Under the pieces are notes generated by a model. The model was not told where the DNA came from. It saw nothing but the letters and a program-made list of their open reading frames with translations, and did no database searches. A stretch of DNA of 64,000 nucleotides from Owenia fusiformis. Taxonomy: Eukaryota; Annelida; Polychaeta; Sabellida; Oweniidae. Numbering within the stretch: the first letter of the stretch is position 1; each line of letters opens with the position of its first letter. The stretch lies in NCBI GenBank assembly GCA_903813345.2, contig CAIIXF020000007.1, positions 13,498,714-13,562,713 on the forward strand, given 5' to 3'. Below are positions 1 to 13,700 of this stretch, in pieces. A program made the position numbers and the translations under genes.

Positions 1-518
1 CGTCTTGCACCAGATTCCCATTTCCAGCATTTTCAGAAGCTCACATTGAATAGAGAAGTGTGCAACTGCTGGACCTATGGACCCCACTCAATGGACAAGA
101 AAAAATTGAATCTCTAATTTTTCAAAATTCCCTTTCACTTGGAAAGGATTCTGATTTAAAAGAAAAGTTTGTTGAATATGTTTCTACTATAACTTAATTC
201 ATTTCTTCCTGATTTACTGTTGGCATCTTAGCTTACTGGCACTTACTCACTCGCCTCCTTAAATGTTGTTTTATGTATAACTTGAAATGCTAGCCTATAA
301 TGCAAAGTGCGCTAGGCAGCAACTACTGTAATTACTGTATACCTTTGAATTGAATAAATATATAATGAAATGAAATTAAACTGCTGGATGGTCTATGTGT
401 AGAGGTATGGATGTTCATAAGAGACAAAGATAAGAGAATTTCATGTCATCATTCATGAGATAAACGTTTTCATGTGCAGTAGAAGGGTATGCTCACAATT
501 TACTGTTATCCTCTGTAG
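1..518 (+). other. Non-coding stretch, possible LINE 3' tail, then intron end
   Basis: No gene is recognised here. Around 330-377 the sequence ends in an A-rich tail with an AATAAA-like signal followed by short ATGAA-type repeats, which resembles the 3' tail of a CR1/L2-type LINE in plus orientation. A short open frame from about position 50 to 200 could be the end of its ORF2, but I cannot confirm similarity. The rest, up to the acceptor AG at 517-518, reads as the end of an intron of gene A. The start exon of gene A must lie here unseen or upstream of the window. Confidence 0.3.
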
Positions 519-662
519 GGTCAGTGCACGATGCGAAGACAGAGAGGAAGCATATCACAGACAAAAGGGGTTTTGAGATATGGTACAAACGGCCGGACTT
601 TCAGATGTGGTTTGGGGGTATCGTCTTCATCATCATTGTGTCTCTCTTGATATTCATTTGCG
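519..662 (+). CDS. Gene A, distal 5' exon (first visible exon)
   Basis: The exon encodes HDAKTERKHITDKRGFEIWY, then KRPDFQMWFGG and a membrane segment ending LLIFICG. It has the same 144-nt length, phase and sequence type as 29995-30138 of gene B. The acceptor AG is at 517-518 and the donor GTAAGT at 663. Its partner exons begin only at 25783, so I join it to gene A because each of the other six exon types occurs exactly once between here and the start of gene B. If it were instead the relic of a third paralogue, gene A would lack this exon. Confidence 0.8.
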
Positions 663-1690
663 GTAAGTTCTACTTAAGAAATATAGACAAAAGATCAGGG
701 GTTTATTCGTCGATATAACACCTGAACTGAGGTCTATATATTACGATCGAATATAAAAACTCACCAAAATATTTTGGATATTCATTATGGTCCGCCATTA
801 CTACGGGCCGCCGTAATGACGTCATCATACATTACTCGCATTACCAGGCGTATTATTCGCTAATATAACCCGGGTGAAATATTGACTAAGTTCACAGTTA
901 AAAGAAGGCGTTAATACACCCATGTTTGAATTCTAATTAGGTCCCTATATAAGCGAATCAAGTGTGAATAGGAGTAAGTATAGGAATATTACACGTTCAC
1001 GTTCATCTACAAGTTGTCTTAAAAGTTTGCAGCTTAACTTCGTCAACAAGCTAATACATATTCGAACATGACTGTATTCACGCCTTCTTTAAACTGTGAA
1101 CAAAGTCAATATTTCACCTGGGCTATATTCGCGAACAATACCCCTAGTAATACGAGTAACGTGTGACGTCTTAACGGTGGCCCGTAGTAATGGCGGACCA
1201 TAATGAATATTCGAAACATTTTGGTGAGTTTTCATGTTCGAATCGTAATATAGACCTGAGATCAGGTGTAATATCGACGATTACATCCCTTAGGGCCAGG
1301 CACAAAAGCTGTCGAACCCCTCACTCTCTTCGGTCGTTCGAGGTGTATTCAACAATATTACCCCTGCCCTTCGGTCTATATATTTCTTAACTATCTTCTT
1401 TTGTACCTTTTAAAGCTCAATCGAACATGTATAAATGAAAACGAAAGGAGAACTAATTCTCAGAGAATCATATATCTACACGTCAACATACGCGTTCTCT
1501 CAAGACGTGTAGCTCAACGCCTCTATTATCTCGTGGTTTTGGGGGGGATGGTGTATTATTATTATTAGACTCCAGATTGAAAATCTGGAGTCTATTGTTT
1601 TTGCCAGTATTCTTATTAGACTCCAGATGAAATCTGGAGTCTATTGTTTTCGTCAGTTTTCTTCTTCTTCTTCTTCTTCTTCTTCTTCTT

Positions 1691-1721
<31 letters not shown>

Positions 1722-4700
1722 TTCTTTTTCTAAACCAGTTTTCTCAATAACCATAAGGTCTTCAGTAAAGTCAATCATTTGGTCAATTTAGGTCCAGTAT
1801 CTAGTTCCTCGGAAATTTGGTCAAATTTTTATCTAGGTCAAAGGTCAAGAACTAGGTCAAATCCAGTACTTTGTCACTTTTTTCGATTTTCTCGGTCGTC
1901 CTTCAATATTTTCGATCTGGGTTTTTTTCATTGTGTTCCTCATAAAAAAGTAGGAAATCTAGGGTCGATTTAGTTTTTTGATATCTCAAACCAATTTCGA
2001 GATATCAGTGTCCGAAAACGAGGTCCAAAAAAAGTTCTCCGAATCAAATGTCTAGGATATTAGTCTTATAGAATATTTTCTCAGGATTCCGAATCTGAAA
2101 ACCAAATTTGGATCGGACTTCCGGTTCGGAAGTTATGGCGTTTTGAAAGCTCAAAAATCGCTAAATTTGGTGCCCATGTTAAGTCAATGGGAAAAAAGAT
2201 TCTTTTGAAATGAAAAATACGAAATATAGACTGAGATCAGCTAAATATAATGAAAGCTTTTAAAAGAATGGGACCTCAAAAGCCATCTAGCTTCAAAATT
2301 TGGACACCAAAATGCCTAGGTCAAAATCTAGGTCAAATTCAAAGTTTTTCCTTATTTTTGCTATTCTGACACTACAGATTAATTATATTCTTCGAAATTT
2401 TGTATACATGTAGCCAAGAGTGCGCTTATAGTGTTAGCCTTTTGCCGTCACAAAGGATTTTGCCCCACTTTTGAGATATGGTGTCCGAAAAGTAGGTCAA
2501 AATAAAAAATTCTCCAAATTTAACGTGTGAGTTATGAACTAAGTATAGAATTTTCTCAGGAATCCGAATCTGCAAACCAAATTTCGATCCGACTACCAGT
2601 TCGGAAGTTATGAGATTTTGAAAACTCAAAAATCGCTAAATTTGGTGTCCCATGTTATGTCAATGGGAAAAAAGATTTTTTTGAAGTGTAAAATACGAGA
2701 TATAGACTAAGTATAGCTTAAAATAATGAAAGCCTATGAAAGAAGGGAACCTCGAAGGCTACCTAACTTCAAAATTTGGACACCAAAATCCCTAGGTCAA
2801 AATCTAGGTCAAATTCATAGTTTATCCTTATTTTTGCGATTCTGACACTACACTTTAATTATATTTCTCGCAATTGTGTATACATGTAGCCAAGAGTGTG
2901 CTTATAGCGTTAGCCTTTTGCCGTCAGAAAGTATTTTGACCCACTTTTGAGATACGGTGTCCGAAAAGTAGGTCAAAAAAAAAAGTTCTCCAAATTTAAC
3001 GTTTCAGTTATGAATTAAGAATAGAATTTTCTCAGAAATCCGAATCTGCAAACTAAATTTCGATTCGACTTCCGGTTGCGAAGTTATGGCGTGTCCGAAA
3101 AGTAGGTCAAAATAAAAATTCGCCAAATTTAACGTATGAGTTATGAATTAGGGGTAGAATTTTGTCAGGAATCTGAATCTGCAAATCAAATTTCGATCCG
3201 ACTTCCGGTTCGGAAGTTATGGCGTTTTGAAATTTCAAGAAAAATCGATCTGATGGTATCCTGATAGAAAGTCAAGAGTAGAGAAGAAAATATTGAAAAA
3301 TGCATCCATCCTTCCTTTCTGATCCTATCCTATCCTTCCTATCTACCCTTGCTTCGTATCCTCTCCTTCCTATCCTTCCTATTCTATCCCTTCTTCCTGT
3401 TCTATTCTATCCTTCTTTTCTATTCTATCCTATCGTTCCTTCCTATTCTATCCTATCCTTCCTTCCTTTTTCATCCATCCATCCATCTTTTGCTGGATGA
3501 CTTAGCTTATTTTGGATGACTTGGCTTATTCTGGATGACTCGGCTAAAAAAAAGTCTAGATCTGGAGTCTGAAATTGAACTCGTTCAATTTCCAAAATCT
3601 AGTTATTATTAGACTCCAGATGAAAATCTGGAGTCTATTGCTTTTGCCAGTTTTCTTATTAGACTCCAGATGAAAATCTGGAGTCTATTGCTTTTGCCAG
3701 TTTTCTTATTATTAGACTCCAGATGTCAATCTGGAGTCTATTGTTTTTGCCAGTATTCTTATTATTATTTTTCTTTAAAAGTTTTTTCAATAACTATAAG
3801 GTATCCAGTAAAGATCATAATACAGTTTATTTAGGTTCAGTATCTAGTTGGTGGGAAATTGGGTCAAATTTTTATCTAGGTCAAAGGTCAAGAACTAGGT
3901 CAAATCCAGTACTTTGTCACTTTTTTCGATTTTCTCAGTCATCCTTCAATATTTTCGATCCGTTTTTTTTTCATTGTGTTCCTCATAAAAAAGTAGAAAA
4001 TCTAGAGTCGATTTAGTTTTTTGGTATCTCAAACCGATTTCGAGATATCAGTGTCCGAAAACGAGGTCCAAAAAGTTGGTTCTCCGAATCCAATGTCTAG
4101 GATATAAGTCTTATAGGAAATTTTCTCAGGATGCCGAATCTGAAAACCAAATTTCGATCTGACTTCCGGTTCAGAAGTTATGGCGTTTTGAAAATTCAAA
4201 AATCGCTAATTTTGGTGCCCCATGTTAATTCAATGGGAAAAAAATATTTTTTTGAAGTGTAAAATACGAGATATAGACTAAGCACAGCTAAACCTAATGG
4301 AAGCCCATAAAAGAAAGGGACCTCAAAACATTCTTTTCATAAATATTTGGACACCAAAATGCCTAGGTCAAAATCTAGGTCAAATTCAAAGTTTTTCCTT
4401 ATTTTGCGATTCTGACACTACAGATTAATTATATTCTTCGAAATTTTGTATACATGTAGCCAAGAGTGTGCTAATAGTGTTAGCCTTTTGCCGTCAGAAA
4501 GTATTTTGACCCACTTTTGAGATATGGTGTCCGAAAAGTAGGTCAAAATAAAAAAATCTCCAAATTTAACGTTTGAGTTATGAATTAAGTATAACATTTT
4601 CTCAGGAATCCGAATCTGCAAATCAAATTTCGATCCGACTTCCGGTTCGGAAGTTATGACATTTTGAAAGCTCAAAAATCGCTCAATTTGGTGCCCCATG

Positions 4701-7700
4701 TTATGTCAATGGGAAAAAAGATTTTTTGAAGTGTAAAATACAAGATATAGACTAAGTACAGCTTAAAATAATGAAAGCCTATGTAAGAAGGTGACCTCGA
4801 AGGCTACCTAACTTCAAAATTTGGACACCAAAATCCCTAGGTCAAAATCTAGGTCAAATTCATAGTTTTTCCTTATTTTTGCGATTCGGACACTATATTT
4901 AAATGATTTGCTTCAAAATTTTGTATACAGGTAGGAAAGAGTGTGCTAATAGTGTTAGCTTTTTGCCGTCAGAAAGTATTTCGACCCGCTTTTGAGATAT
5001 GGTGTCCGAAAAGTAGGTCAAAATAAAAAGTTCTCAAAATTTAACATATGAGTTATGAATTAAGAGTAGAATTTTCTCAGGAATCCGAGTCTGCAAACCA
5101 AATTTCGATCCGACTTCCGATTCAAAAGTTATGGCGTTTTGAAATTTCGAGAAAAATCGATCTGATCGTATCCTGATAGAAAGTCAAGAGTAGAGAAGAA
5201 AATATTGAAAAATGCATCCATCCTTCCTTTGTGATCCTATCGTATCCTTCTTATCTACCTTTCCTTCGTATCCTCTCCTTCCTATCCTTCCTATTCTATT
5301 CCTTCTTCCTATTCTATTCTATCATTCTTTCCTATTCTATCCTATCGTCCCTTCCTATTCTAGGCTATCCTTCCTTCCTTTTTCATCCATCCATCCATCC
5401 ATCTTTTTCTGGATGACTCAGCTTATTTTGGATGACTCGGCTTATTCTGGATGACTCGGCTAAAAAAAAGTCTAGATCTGGAGTCTGAAATTGAACTTTG
5501 TTCAATTTCCAAAGTCTAGTTATTCATTCTTTCTTTCTTTCTTTCTTTCTTTCCGAACACTTTTTCTCAGCAACTAGAAGAACTTACTTTAACCTACTTA
5601 CATGGCTAACATAGCCCATCAACCTAGTTTCTGGGAAATTAGGTCAAATTTTTATCTAGGTCAAAGGTCAAGAACTAGGTCAAATTTAGGTAAAATCAAC
5701 ATTCTGTCAATTATCTTCGTTGCTTATTGTCGTTACTCCTTCATCTTTTTTTCATCATGTAGCTTAGAAAAAAACAAATCGAGAGTGTGCCATCCGTTTT
5801 TTGATTACTCTTAGCGATTTTGAGATATGGCGTCCCGAAAGTAGGTCAAACTAAAAAAGTTCTCCAAATTTAACATATGAGCTATGGAATAAGGGTAGAA
5901 TTTCCTCAGGAATCCGAATCTGCAAACCAAATTTCGATCCGACTTCCCGTTCGAAAGTTATGGCGTTTTGAAATTTCGAAAAAAATCGATCTGATGTTAT
6001 CCTGATAGAAAGTCAAGGAAAAAAGATTTTTTTGAAGTGTAAAATACGAGAGATAGATTGAGTACAGCTTAAGATAATGAATTCCTATAAAAAAAGGGGA
6101 CCTCAAAAGCTACCTAGTTTCAATATTTGGACACCAAAATGCCTAGGTCAAAATCTAGATCAAATTCATAGTTTTTCCTTATTTTTGCGATTCTGGCACT
6201 ACACTTTTAGGATTTGCTTCAAAATTTTGTATACAGGTAGCAAAGAGTGTGCTAATAGTGTTAGCCTTTTGCCGTCAGAGAGTATTTTGACCCACTTTTG
6301 AGATATGGTGTCCGAAAAGTAGGTCAAAATAAAAAATTCTCCAAATTTAACATATGAGTTATGAATGAAGAGTAGAATTTTCTCAGGAATCCGAATCTGC
6401 AAACCAAATTTCGATCCGACTTCCGGTTCCAAAGTTATGGCGTGTCCGAAAAGTAGGTCAAAATAAAAATTCGCCAAATTTAACGTATGAGTTATGAATT
6501 AGGGGAAGAGTTTTGTCAGGAATCCGAATCTTTAAATCAAATTTCGATCCGACTTCCGATTCGGAAGTTATGGCGTTTTGAAATTTCGGAAAATTGATCT
6601 TATGGTATCCTGATAGAAAGTCAAGGAAAAAAGATTTTTTTGAAGTGTAAAATACGAGATATAGATTGAGTACAGCTTAAGATAATGAATTCCTATAAAA
6701 GAAGGGGACCTCAAATGCTACCTAGTTTCAATATTTGGACACCAAAATGCCTAGGTCAAAATCTAGGTCAAATTCATAGTTTTTCCTTATTTTTGCGATT
6801 CTGGCACTACACTTTTAGGATTTGCTTCAACATTTTGTATACAGGTAGCAAAGAGTGTGCTAATAGTGAGAGCCTTTTGCCGTCAGAAAATATTTTGACC
6901 CACTTTTGAGATATGGTGTCAGTAAAGTAGGTCAAAATAAAAAGTTCTCATAATTTAACTTATGAGTTATGAATTAAGGGTAGAATTTTCTCAGGAATCC
7001 AAATCTGCAAACCAAATTTCAATCCGACTTCCGGTCAAAAATTCCTACTTACCTACCTACTCGGCTACCTACTTAGCTACTTACTCAGCTACCTACTCAG
7101 CTACTTACTCAGCTACCTACTCAGCTACTTACTCAGCTACCTGCTCAACTACTTATTCAGCTACTTACTCAATTACTTACTCAATTACTTAATCATCTAC
7201 TTACTCAGCTTCCTACTCAGTTACTTACTCAGCTCTTTACTCAAGTAAATCAATCTGGAGTCTTAAATTGAACTTTGTTCAATTTACCAATCTAGTTATT
7301 ATTATTAGACTCCAGATTGAAAATCTGGAGTCTATTGTTTTTGCCAGTATTCTTCTTATTATTAGACTCCAGATTGAAAATCTGGAGTCTATTGTTCTCG
7401 TCAGTTTTCTTCTTCTTCTTCTTATTAGACTCCAGATGTCAATCTGGAGTCTATTGTTTTTGCCAGTATTCTTCTTATTAGACTCCAGATGTCAATCTGG
7501 AGTCTATTGTTTTTGCCAGTATTCTTATTCTTCTTCTTATTCTTATTCTTATTTTTCTTTTTGAGTTTTCTCAATAACTATAAGGTATCCAGTTAAGACC
7601 ATAATACAGTTTGTTTAGGTTCAGTATCTAGTTGGTGGGAAATTGGGTCAAATTTTTATCTAGGTCAAAGGTCAAGAACTAGGTCAAATCCAGTACTTTG

Positions 7701-10700
7701 TCACTTTTTTTGATTTTCTCGGTCGTCCTTCAATATTTTCGATCCGGTTTTTTTTCATTGTGTTCCTTATAAAAAAGTAGGAAACCTAGGGTCGATTTAG
7801 TTTTTTGATATCTCAAACCGATTTCGAGATATCAGTGTCCGAAAACGAGGTCCAAAAAAAAGTTCTCCGAATCAAATGTCCAGGATATTAGTCTTATAGG
7901 AAATTTTCTCAGGATTCCGAATCTGAAAACGAAATTTGGATCGGACTTCCGGTTCTGAAGTTATGGCGTTTTGAAAGCTCAAAAATCGCTAAATTTGGAG
8001 CCCATGTTAAGTCAATGGGAAAAAAGATTTTATTGAAGTGAAAAATACGAAATATAGACTGAGTTCAGCTAAATATAATGAAAGCTTTTAAAAGAATGGG
8101 ACCTCAAAAGCCATCTAGCTTTAAAATTTGGACACCAAAATGCCTAGGTCAAAATCTAGGTCAAATTCAAAGTTTTTCCTTATTTTTGCGATTCTGACAC
8201 TACAGATTAATTATATTCTTCAAAATTTTGTATACATGTAGCCAAGAGTGTGCTAATAGTGTTAGCCTTTTGCCGTCAGAAAGTATTTCGACCCACTTTT
8301 GAGATATGGTGTCCGAAAAGTACGTCAAAATAAAAAGTTCTCCAAATTTAACGTTTGAGTTATGAATTAAGAATAGAATTTTCTCAGAAATCCGAATCTG
8401 CAAACCAAATTTCGATCCGACTTCCGGTTCCGAAGTTATGGCGTGTCCAAAAAGTAGGTCAAAATAAAAATTTGCCAAATTTAACGTATGAGTTATGAAT
8501 TAGGGGTAGAATTTTGTCAGGAATCCGAATCTTTAAATCAAATTTATATACGACTTCCGGTTCGGAAGTTATGGCGTTTTTAAATTTCGGAAAATCGATC
8601 TGATGGTATCCTGATAGAAAGTCAAGAGTAGAGAAGAAAATGTTGAAAAATTCATCCATCCTTCCTATCTGATCTTATCCTATCCTTCCTTTCTATCCTT
8701 TCTTCGTATCTTTTCCTTCCTATCCTTTCTTCGTATCTTTTCCTTCCTATCCTATCCTATCCTTTCTTCCTATTCTATTCTATCCTATCCTTCTTTCCTA
8801 TTCTATCCTATCCTACCTTCCTATTTTATTAATCCATCTATTTCTAGATGACTCAGCTTATTCTGGATGACTCGGCTTATTCTGGATGACTCGGCTAAAA
8901 AAAGTCTAGATCTGGAGTCTGAAATTGAACTTCGTTCAATTTCCAAAATCTAGTTATTCTTATTCTTATTATTCTTTAGGAGTTTTTTCAATAACTATGA
9001 GGTATCCAGTAAGAACCATAATACAGTTTATTTAGGTTCAGTATCTAGTTGGTGGGAAATTGGGTCAATTTTTTATCTAGGTCAAAGGTCAAGAACTAGG
9101 TCAAATCCAGTACTTTGTCACTTTTTTCGATTTTCTCGGTCGTCCTTCAATATTTTGGATCCGGGTTTTTTTCATTGTGTTCCTCATAAAAAAGTAGAAA
9201 ATCTAGGGTCGATTTAGTTTTTTGGTATCTCAAACCGATTTCGAGATATCAGTGTCCGAAAACGAGGTCCAAAAAAAAGTTCTCCGAATCCAATGTCCAG
9301 GATATCAGTCTTATAGGAAATTTTCGCAGGATTCCGAATCTGAAAACCAAATTTCGATCTGACTTCCGGTTCAGAAGTTATGGCGTTTTGAAAATTCAAA
9401 AATCGCTAAATTTGGTGCCCCATGTTAATTCAATGGGAAAAAATATTTTTTTGAAGTGTGAAATACGAGATATAGACTAAGCACAGCTAAACATAATGGA
9501 AGCCCATAGAAGAAAGGGACCTCAAAACCTTCTTTTCATAAAAATTTGGACACCAAAATGCCTAGGTCAATATCTAGGTCAAATTCAAAGTTTTTCCTTA
9601 TTTTTGCGATTCTGACACTACAGATTAATTATATTCTTCGAAATTTTGTATACATGTAGCCAAGAGTGTGCTAATAGTGTTAGCCTTTTGCCGTCAGAAA
9701 GTATTTTGACCCACTTTTGAGATATGGTGTCCGAAAAGTACGTCAAAATAAAAAATTCTCCAAATTTAACGTTTGAGTTATGAATTAAGTACAGAGTTTT
9801 CTCAGGAATCCGAATCTAAAAACTAAATTTCGATCCGACTTCCGGTTCGGAAGTTATGACATTTTGAAAGCTCAAAAATCGCTAAATTTGGTGCCCCATG
9901 TTATGTCAATGGGATAAAAGATTTTTTTGAAGTGTAAAATACGAGATATAGACTAAGTACAGCTTAAAATGATGAAAGCCTATGAAAGAAGGGACCTCGA
10001 AGGCTACCCAACTTCAAAATTTGGACACCAAAATCCCTAGGTCAAAATCTAGGTCAAATTCATAGTTTTTCCTTATTTTTGCGATTCTGACACTATATTT
10101 AAATGATTTGCTTCAAAATTTTGTATACAGGTAGGAAAGAGTGTGCTAATAGTGTTGGCCTTTTGCCGTCAGAAAGTATTTTGACCCACTTTTGAGATAT
10201 GGTGTCCGAAAAGTAGGTCAAAATAAAAAGTTCTCCAAATTGAATATATGAGTTATGAATTAAGGGTACAATTTTGTCAGGAATCCGAATCTGCAAACCC
10301 GAACTCCAATGCAGTGTCTCGGTATAGACACTGCGGCGGGCAGATTATGGAATCCCCAAAATTTGGGGAAGATAGTCCCCCTTTTTGTCACAGATGTACT
10401 TGATTTTCATACAACTTATAAAATATATGTTCTTTTATGTTCACCAATCATTATTTTGTCAAAATATTTCAAAATTATTGAAATATGAGAAGAAATCACC
10501 GCGGAAGGAATTCTGAGTAAAAGTTTTGTTGATAATAGTTTACCGCACGTGTTGTTTATTAGTTAATACGCGCAATTCAACCAATGAAATTGTCTAAATT
10601 TTACAATCACGCGACCTGAGCATGGGACTAGAACCAATCACGTCAGTTGTTTATCACGAAGTTACCATGCTTACGGTGAGATACCTGCCCGCCGCAGTGA

Positions 10701-13700
10701 TATTATCACTGCACGGGAGTTCGCTGCAAACCAAATTTCGATCCGATTTCCGGTTCGGAAGTTATGGCGTGTCCGAAAAGTAGGTCAAAATAAAAAATCT
10801 CCAAATTTAACGTATGAGTTATGAATTAGGGGTAGAATTTTGTCAGGAATCTGAATCTGCAAACCAAATTTCGATCCGACTTCCGGTTCGGAAGTGATAG
10901 CGTTTTGAAATTTCGAGAAAAATCGATCTGATGGTATCCTGATAGAAAGTCAAGAGTAGAGAAGAAAATATTGAAAAATTCATCCATCCTCCTATCTCAT
11001 CCTACCCTATCCTTCCTATCTATCCTTCCTTCATATCTTTTCCTTCCTATCCTTCCTATCCTATCCTATCCTTTCTTCCTATTCTATTCTATCCTATCCT
11101 TCTTTCTTATTCTATCCTATCGTTCTTTCCTATTCTATCCTACCTTCCTATTTTATTTATCCATCTCTTTCTAGATGACTCAGCTTATTCTGGATGACTC
11201 GGCTTATTCTGGATGACTCGGCTAAAAAAAGTCTAGATCTGGAGTCTGAAATTGAACTTCGTTCAATTTCCAAAATCTAGTTATTATTATTCTAAACCAG
11301 TTTTCTCAATAACCATAAGGTTTTCAGTTAAGTCAGTCATTTGGTCAATTTAGGTCCAGAATCTAGTTCCTCGGAAATTGGGTCAAATTTTTAGCTAGGT
11401 CAAAGGTCAAGAACTAGGTCAAATCCAGTACTTTGTCACTTTTTTCGATTTTCTCGGTCGTCCTTCAATATTTTCGATCCGGGTTTTTTTCATTGTGTTC
11501 CTTATAAAAAAGTAGAAAACCTAGGGTCGATTTAGTTTTTTGATATCTCAAACTGATTTCGAGATATCAGTGTCCGAAAACAAGGTCCAAAAAAAAGTTC
11601 TCCGAATCAAATGTCCAGGATATTAGTCATATAGGAAATTTTCTCAGGATTCCGAATCTGAAAACCAAATTTAGATTGGACTTCCGGTTCAGAAGTTATG
11701 GCGTTTTGAAAGCTCAAAAATCGCTAAATTTGGTGCCCATGTTAAGTCAATGGGAAAAAAGATTATTTTTGAAGTAAAAAATATGAAATATAGACTGAGT
11801 TTAGCTAAATATAATGAAAGCTTTTAAAAGAATGGGACCTCAAAAGCCATCTAGCTTCAAAATTTGGACACCAAAATGCCTAGGTCAAAATCTAGGTCAA
11901 ATTCAAAGTTTTTCCTTATTTTTGCGATTCTGACACTACAGATTATTTATATTCTTCGAAATTTTGTATACATGTAGCCAAGAGTACGCTAATAGTGTTA
12001 GCCTTTTGCCGTCAGAAAGTATTTTGACCCACTTTTGAGATATGGTGTCCGAAAAGTAGGTCAAAATAAAAAGTTCTCCAAATTTAACGTTTGAGTTATG
12101 AATTAAGAATAGAATCTTCTCAGAAATCCGAATCTGCAAACCAAATTTCAATTCGACTTCCGGTTCCGAAGTTATGGCGTGTCCGAAAAGTAGGTCAAAA
12201 TAAAAATTCGCCAAATTTAACGTATGAGTTATGAATTAGGGGTAGAATTTTGTCAGGAATCCGAATCTGCAAATCAAATTTCGATCCGACTTCCGGTTCG
12301 GAAGTTATGGCGTGTCCGAAAAGTAGGTCAAAATAAAAAATCTCCAAATTTAACGTATGAGTTATGAATTAGGGGTAGAATTTTGTCAGGAATCCGAATC
12401 TGCAAACTAAATTTCGATCCGACTTCCGGTTCGGAAGTTATGGCGTTTTTAAATTTCGGAAAATCGATCTGATGGTATCCTGATAGAAAGTCAAGAGTAG
12501 AGAAGAAAATGTTGAAAAATTCATCCATCCTTCCTATCTGATCTTATCCTATCCTTCCTTTCTATCCTTTCTTCGTATCTTTTCCTTCCTATCCTTTCTT
12601 CGTATCTTTTCCTTCCTATCCTATCCTATCCTTTCTTCCTATTCTATTCTATCCTATCCTTCTTTCCTATTCTATCCTATCCTACCTTCCTATTTTATTA
12701 ATCCATCTATTTCTAGATGACTCAGCTTATTCTGGATGACTCGGCTTATTCTGGATGACTCGGCTAAAAAAAGTCTAGATCTGGAGTCTGAAATTGAACT
12801 TCGTTCAATTTCCAAAATCTAGTTATTCTTATTCTTATTATTCTTTAGGAGTTTTTTCAATAACTATGAGGTATCCAGTAAGAACCATAATACAGTTTAT
12901 TTAGGTTCAGTATCTAGTTGGTGGGAAATTGGGTCAATTTTTTATCTAGGTCAAAGGTCAAGAACTAGGTCAAATCCAGTACTTTGTCACTTTTTTCGAT
13001 TTTCTCGGTCGTCCTTCAATATTTTGGATCCGGGTTTTTTTCATTGTGTTCCTCATAAAAAAGTAGAAAATCTAGGGTCGATTTAGTTTTTTGGTATCTC
13101 AAACCGATTTCGAGATATCAGTGTCCGAAAACGAGGTCCAAAAAAAAGTTCTCCGAATCCAATGTCCAGGATATCAGTCTTATAGGAAATTTTCGCAGGA
13201 TTCCGAATCTGAAAACCAAATTTCGATCTGACTTCCGGTTCAGAAGTTATGGCGTTTTGAAAATTCAAAAATCGCTAAATTTGGTGCCCCATGTTAATTC
13301 AATGGGAAAAAATATTTTTTTGAAGTGTGAAATACGAGATATAGACTAAGCACAGCTAAACATAATGGAAGCCCATAGAAGAAAGGGACCTCAAAACCTT
13401 CTTTTCATAAAAATTTGGACACCAAAATGCCTAGGTCAATATCTAGGTCAAATTCAAAGTTTTTCCTTATTTTTGCGATTCTGACACTACAGATTAATTA
13501 TATTCTTCGAAATTTTGTATACATGTAGCCAAGAGTGTGCTAATAGTGTTAGCCTTTTGCCGTCAGAAAGTATTTTGACCCACTTTTGAGATATGGTGTC
13601 CGAAAAGTACGTCAAAATAAAAAATTCTCCAAATTTAACGTTTGAGTTATGAATTAAGTACAGAGTTTTCTCAGGAATCCGAATCTAAAAACTAAATTTC

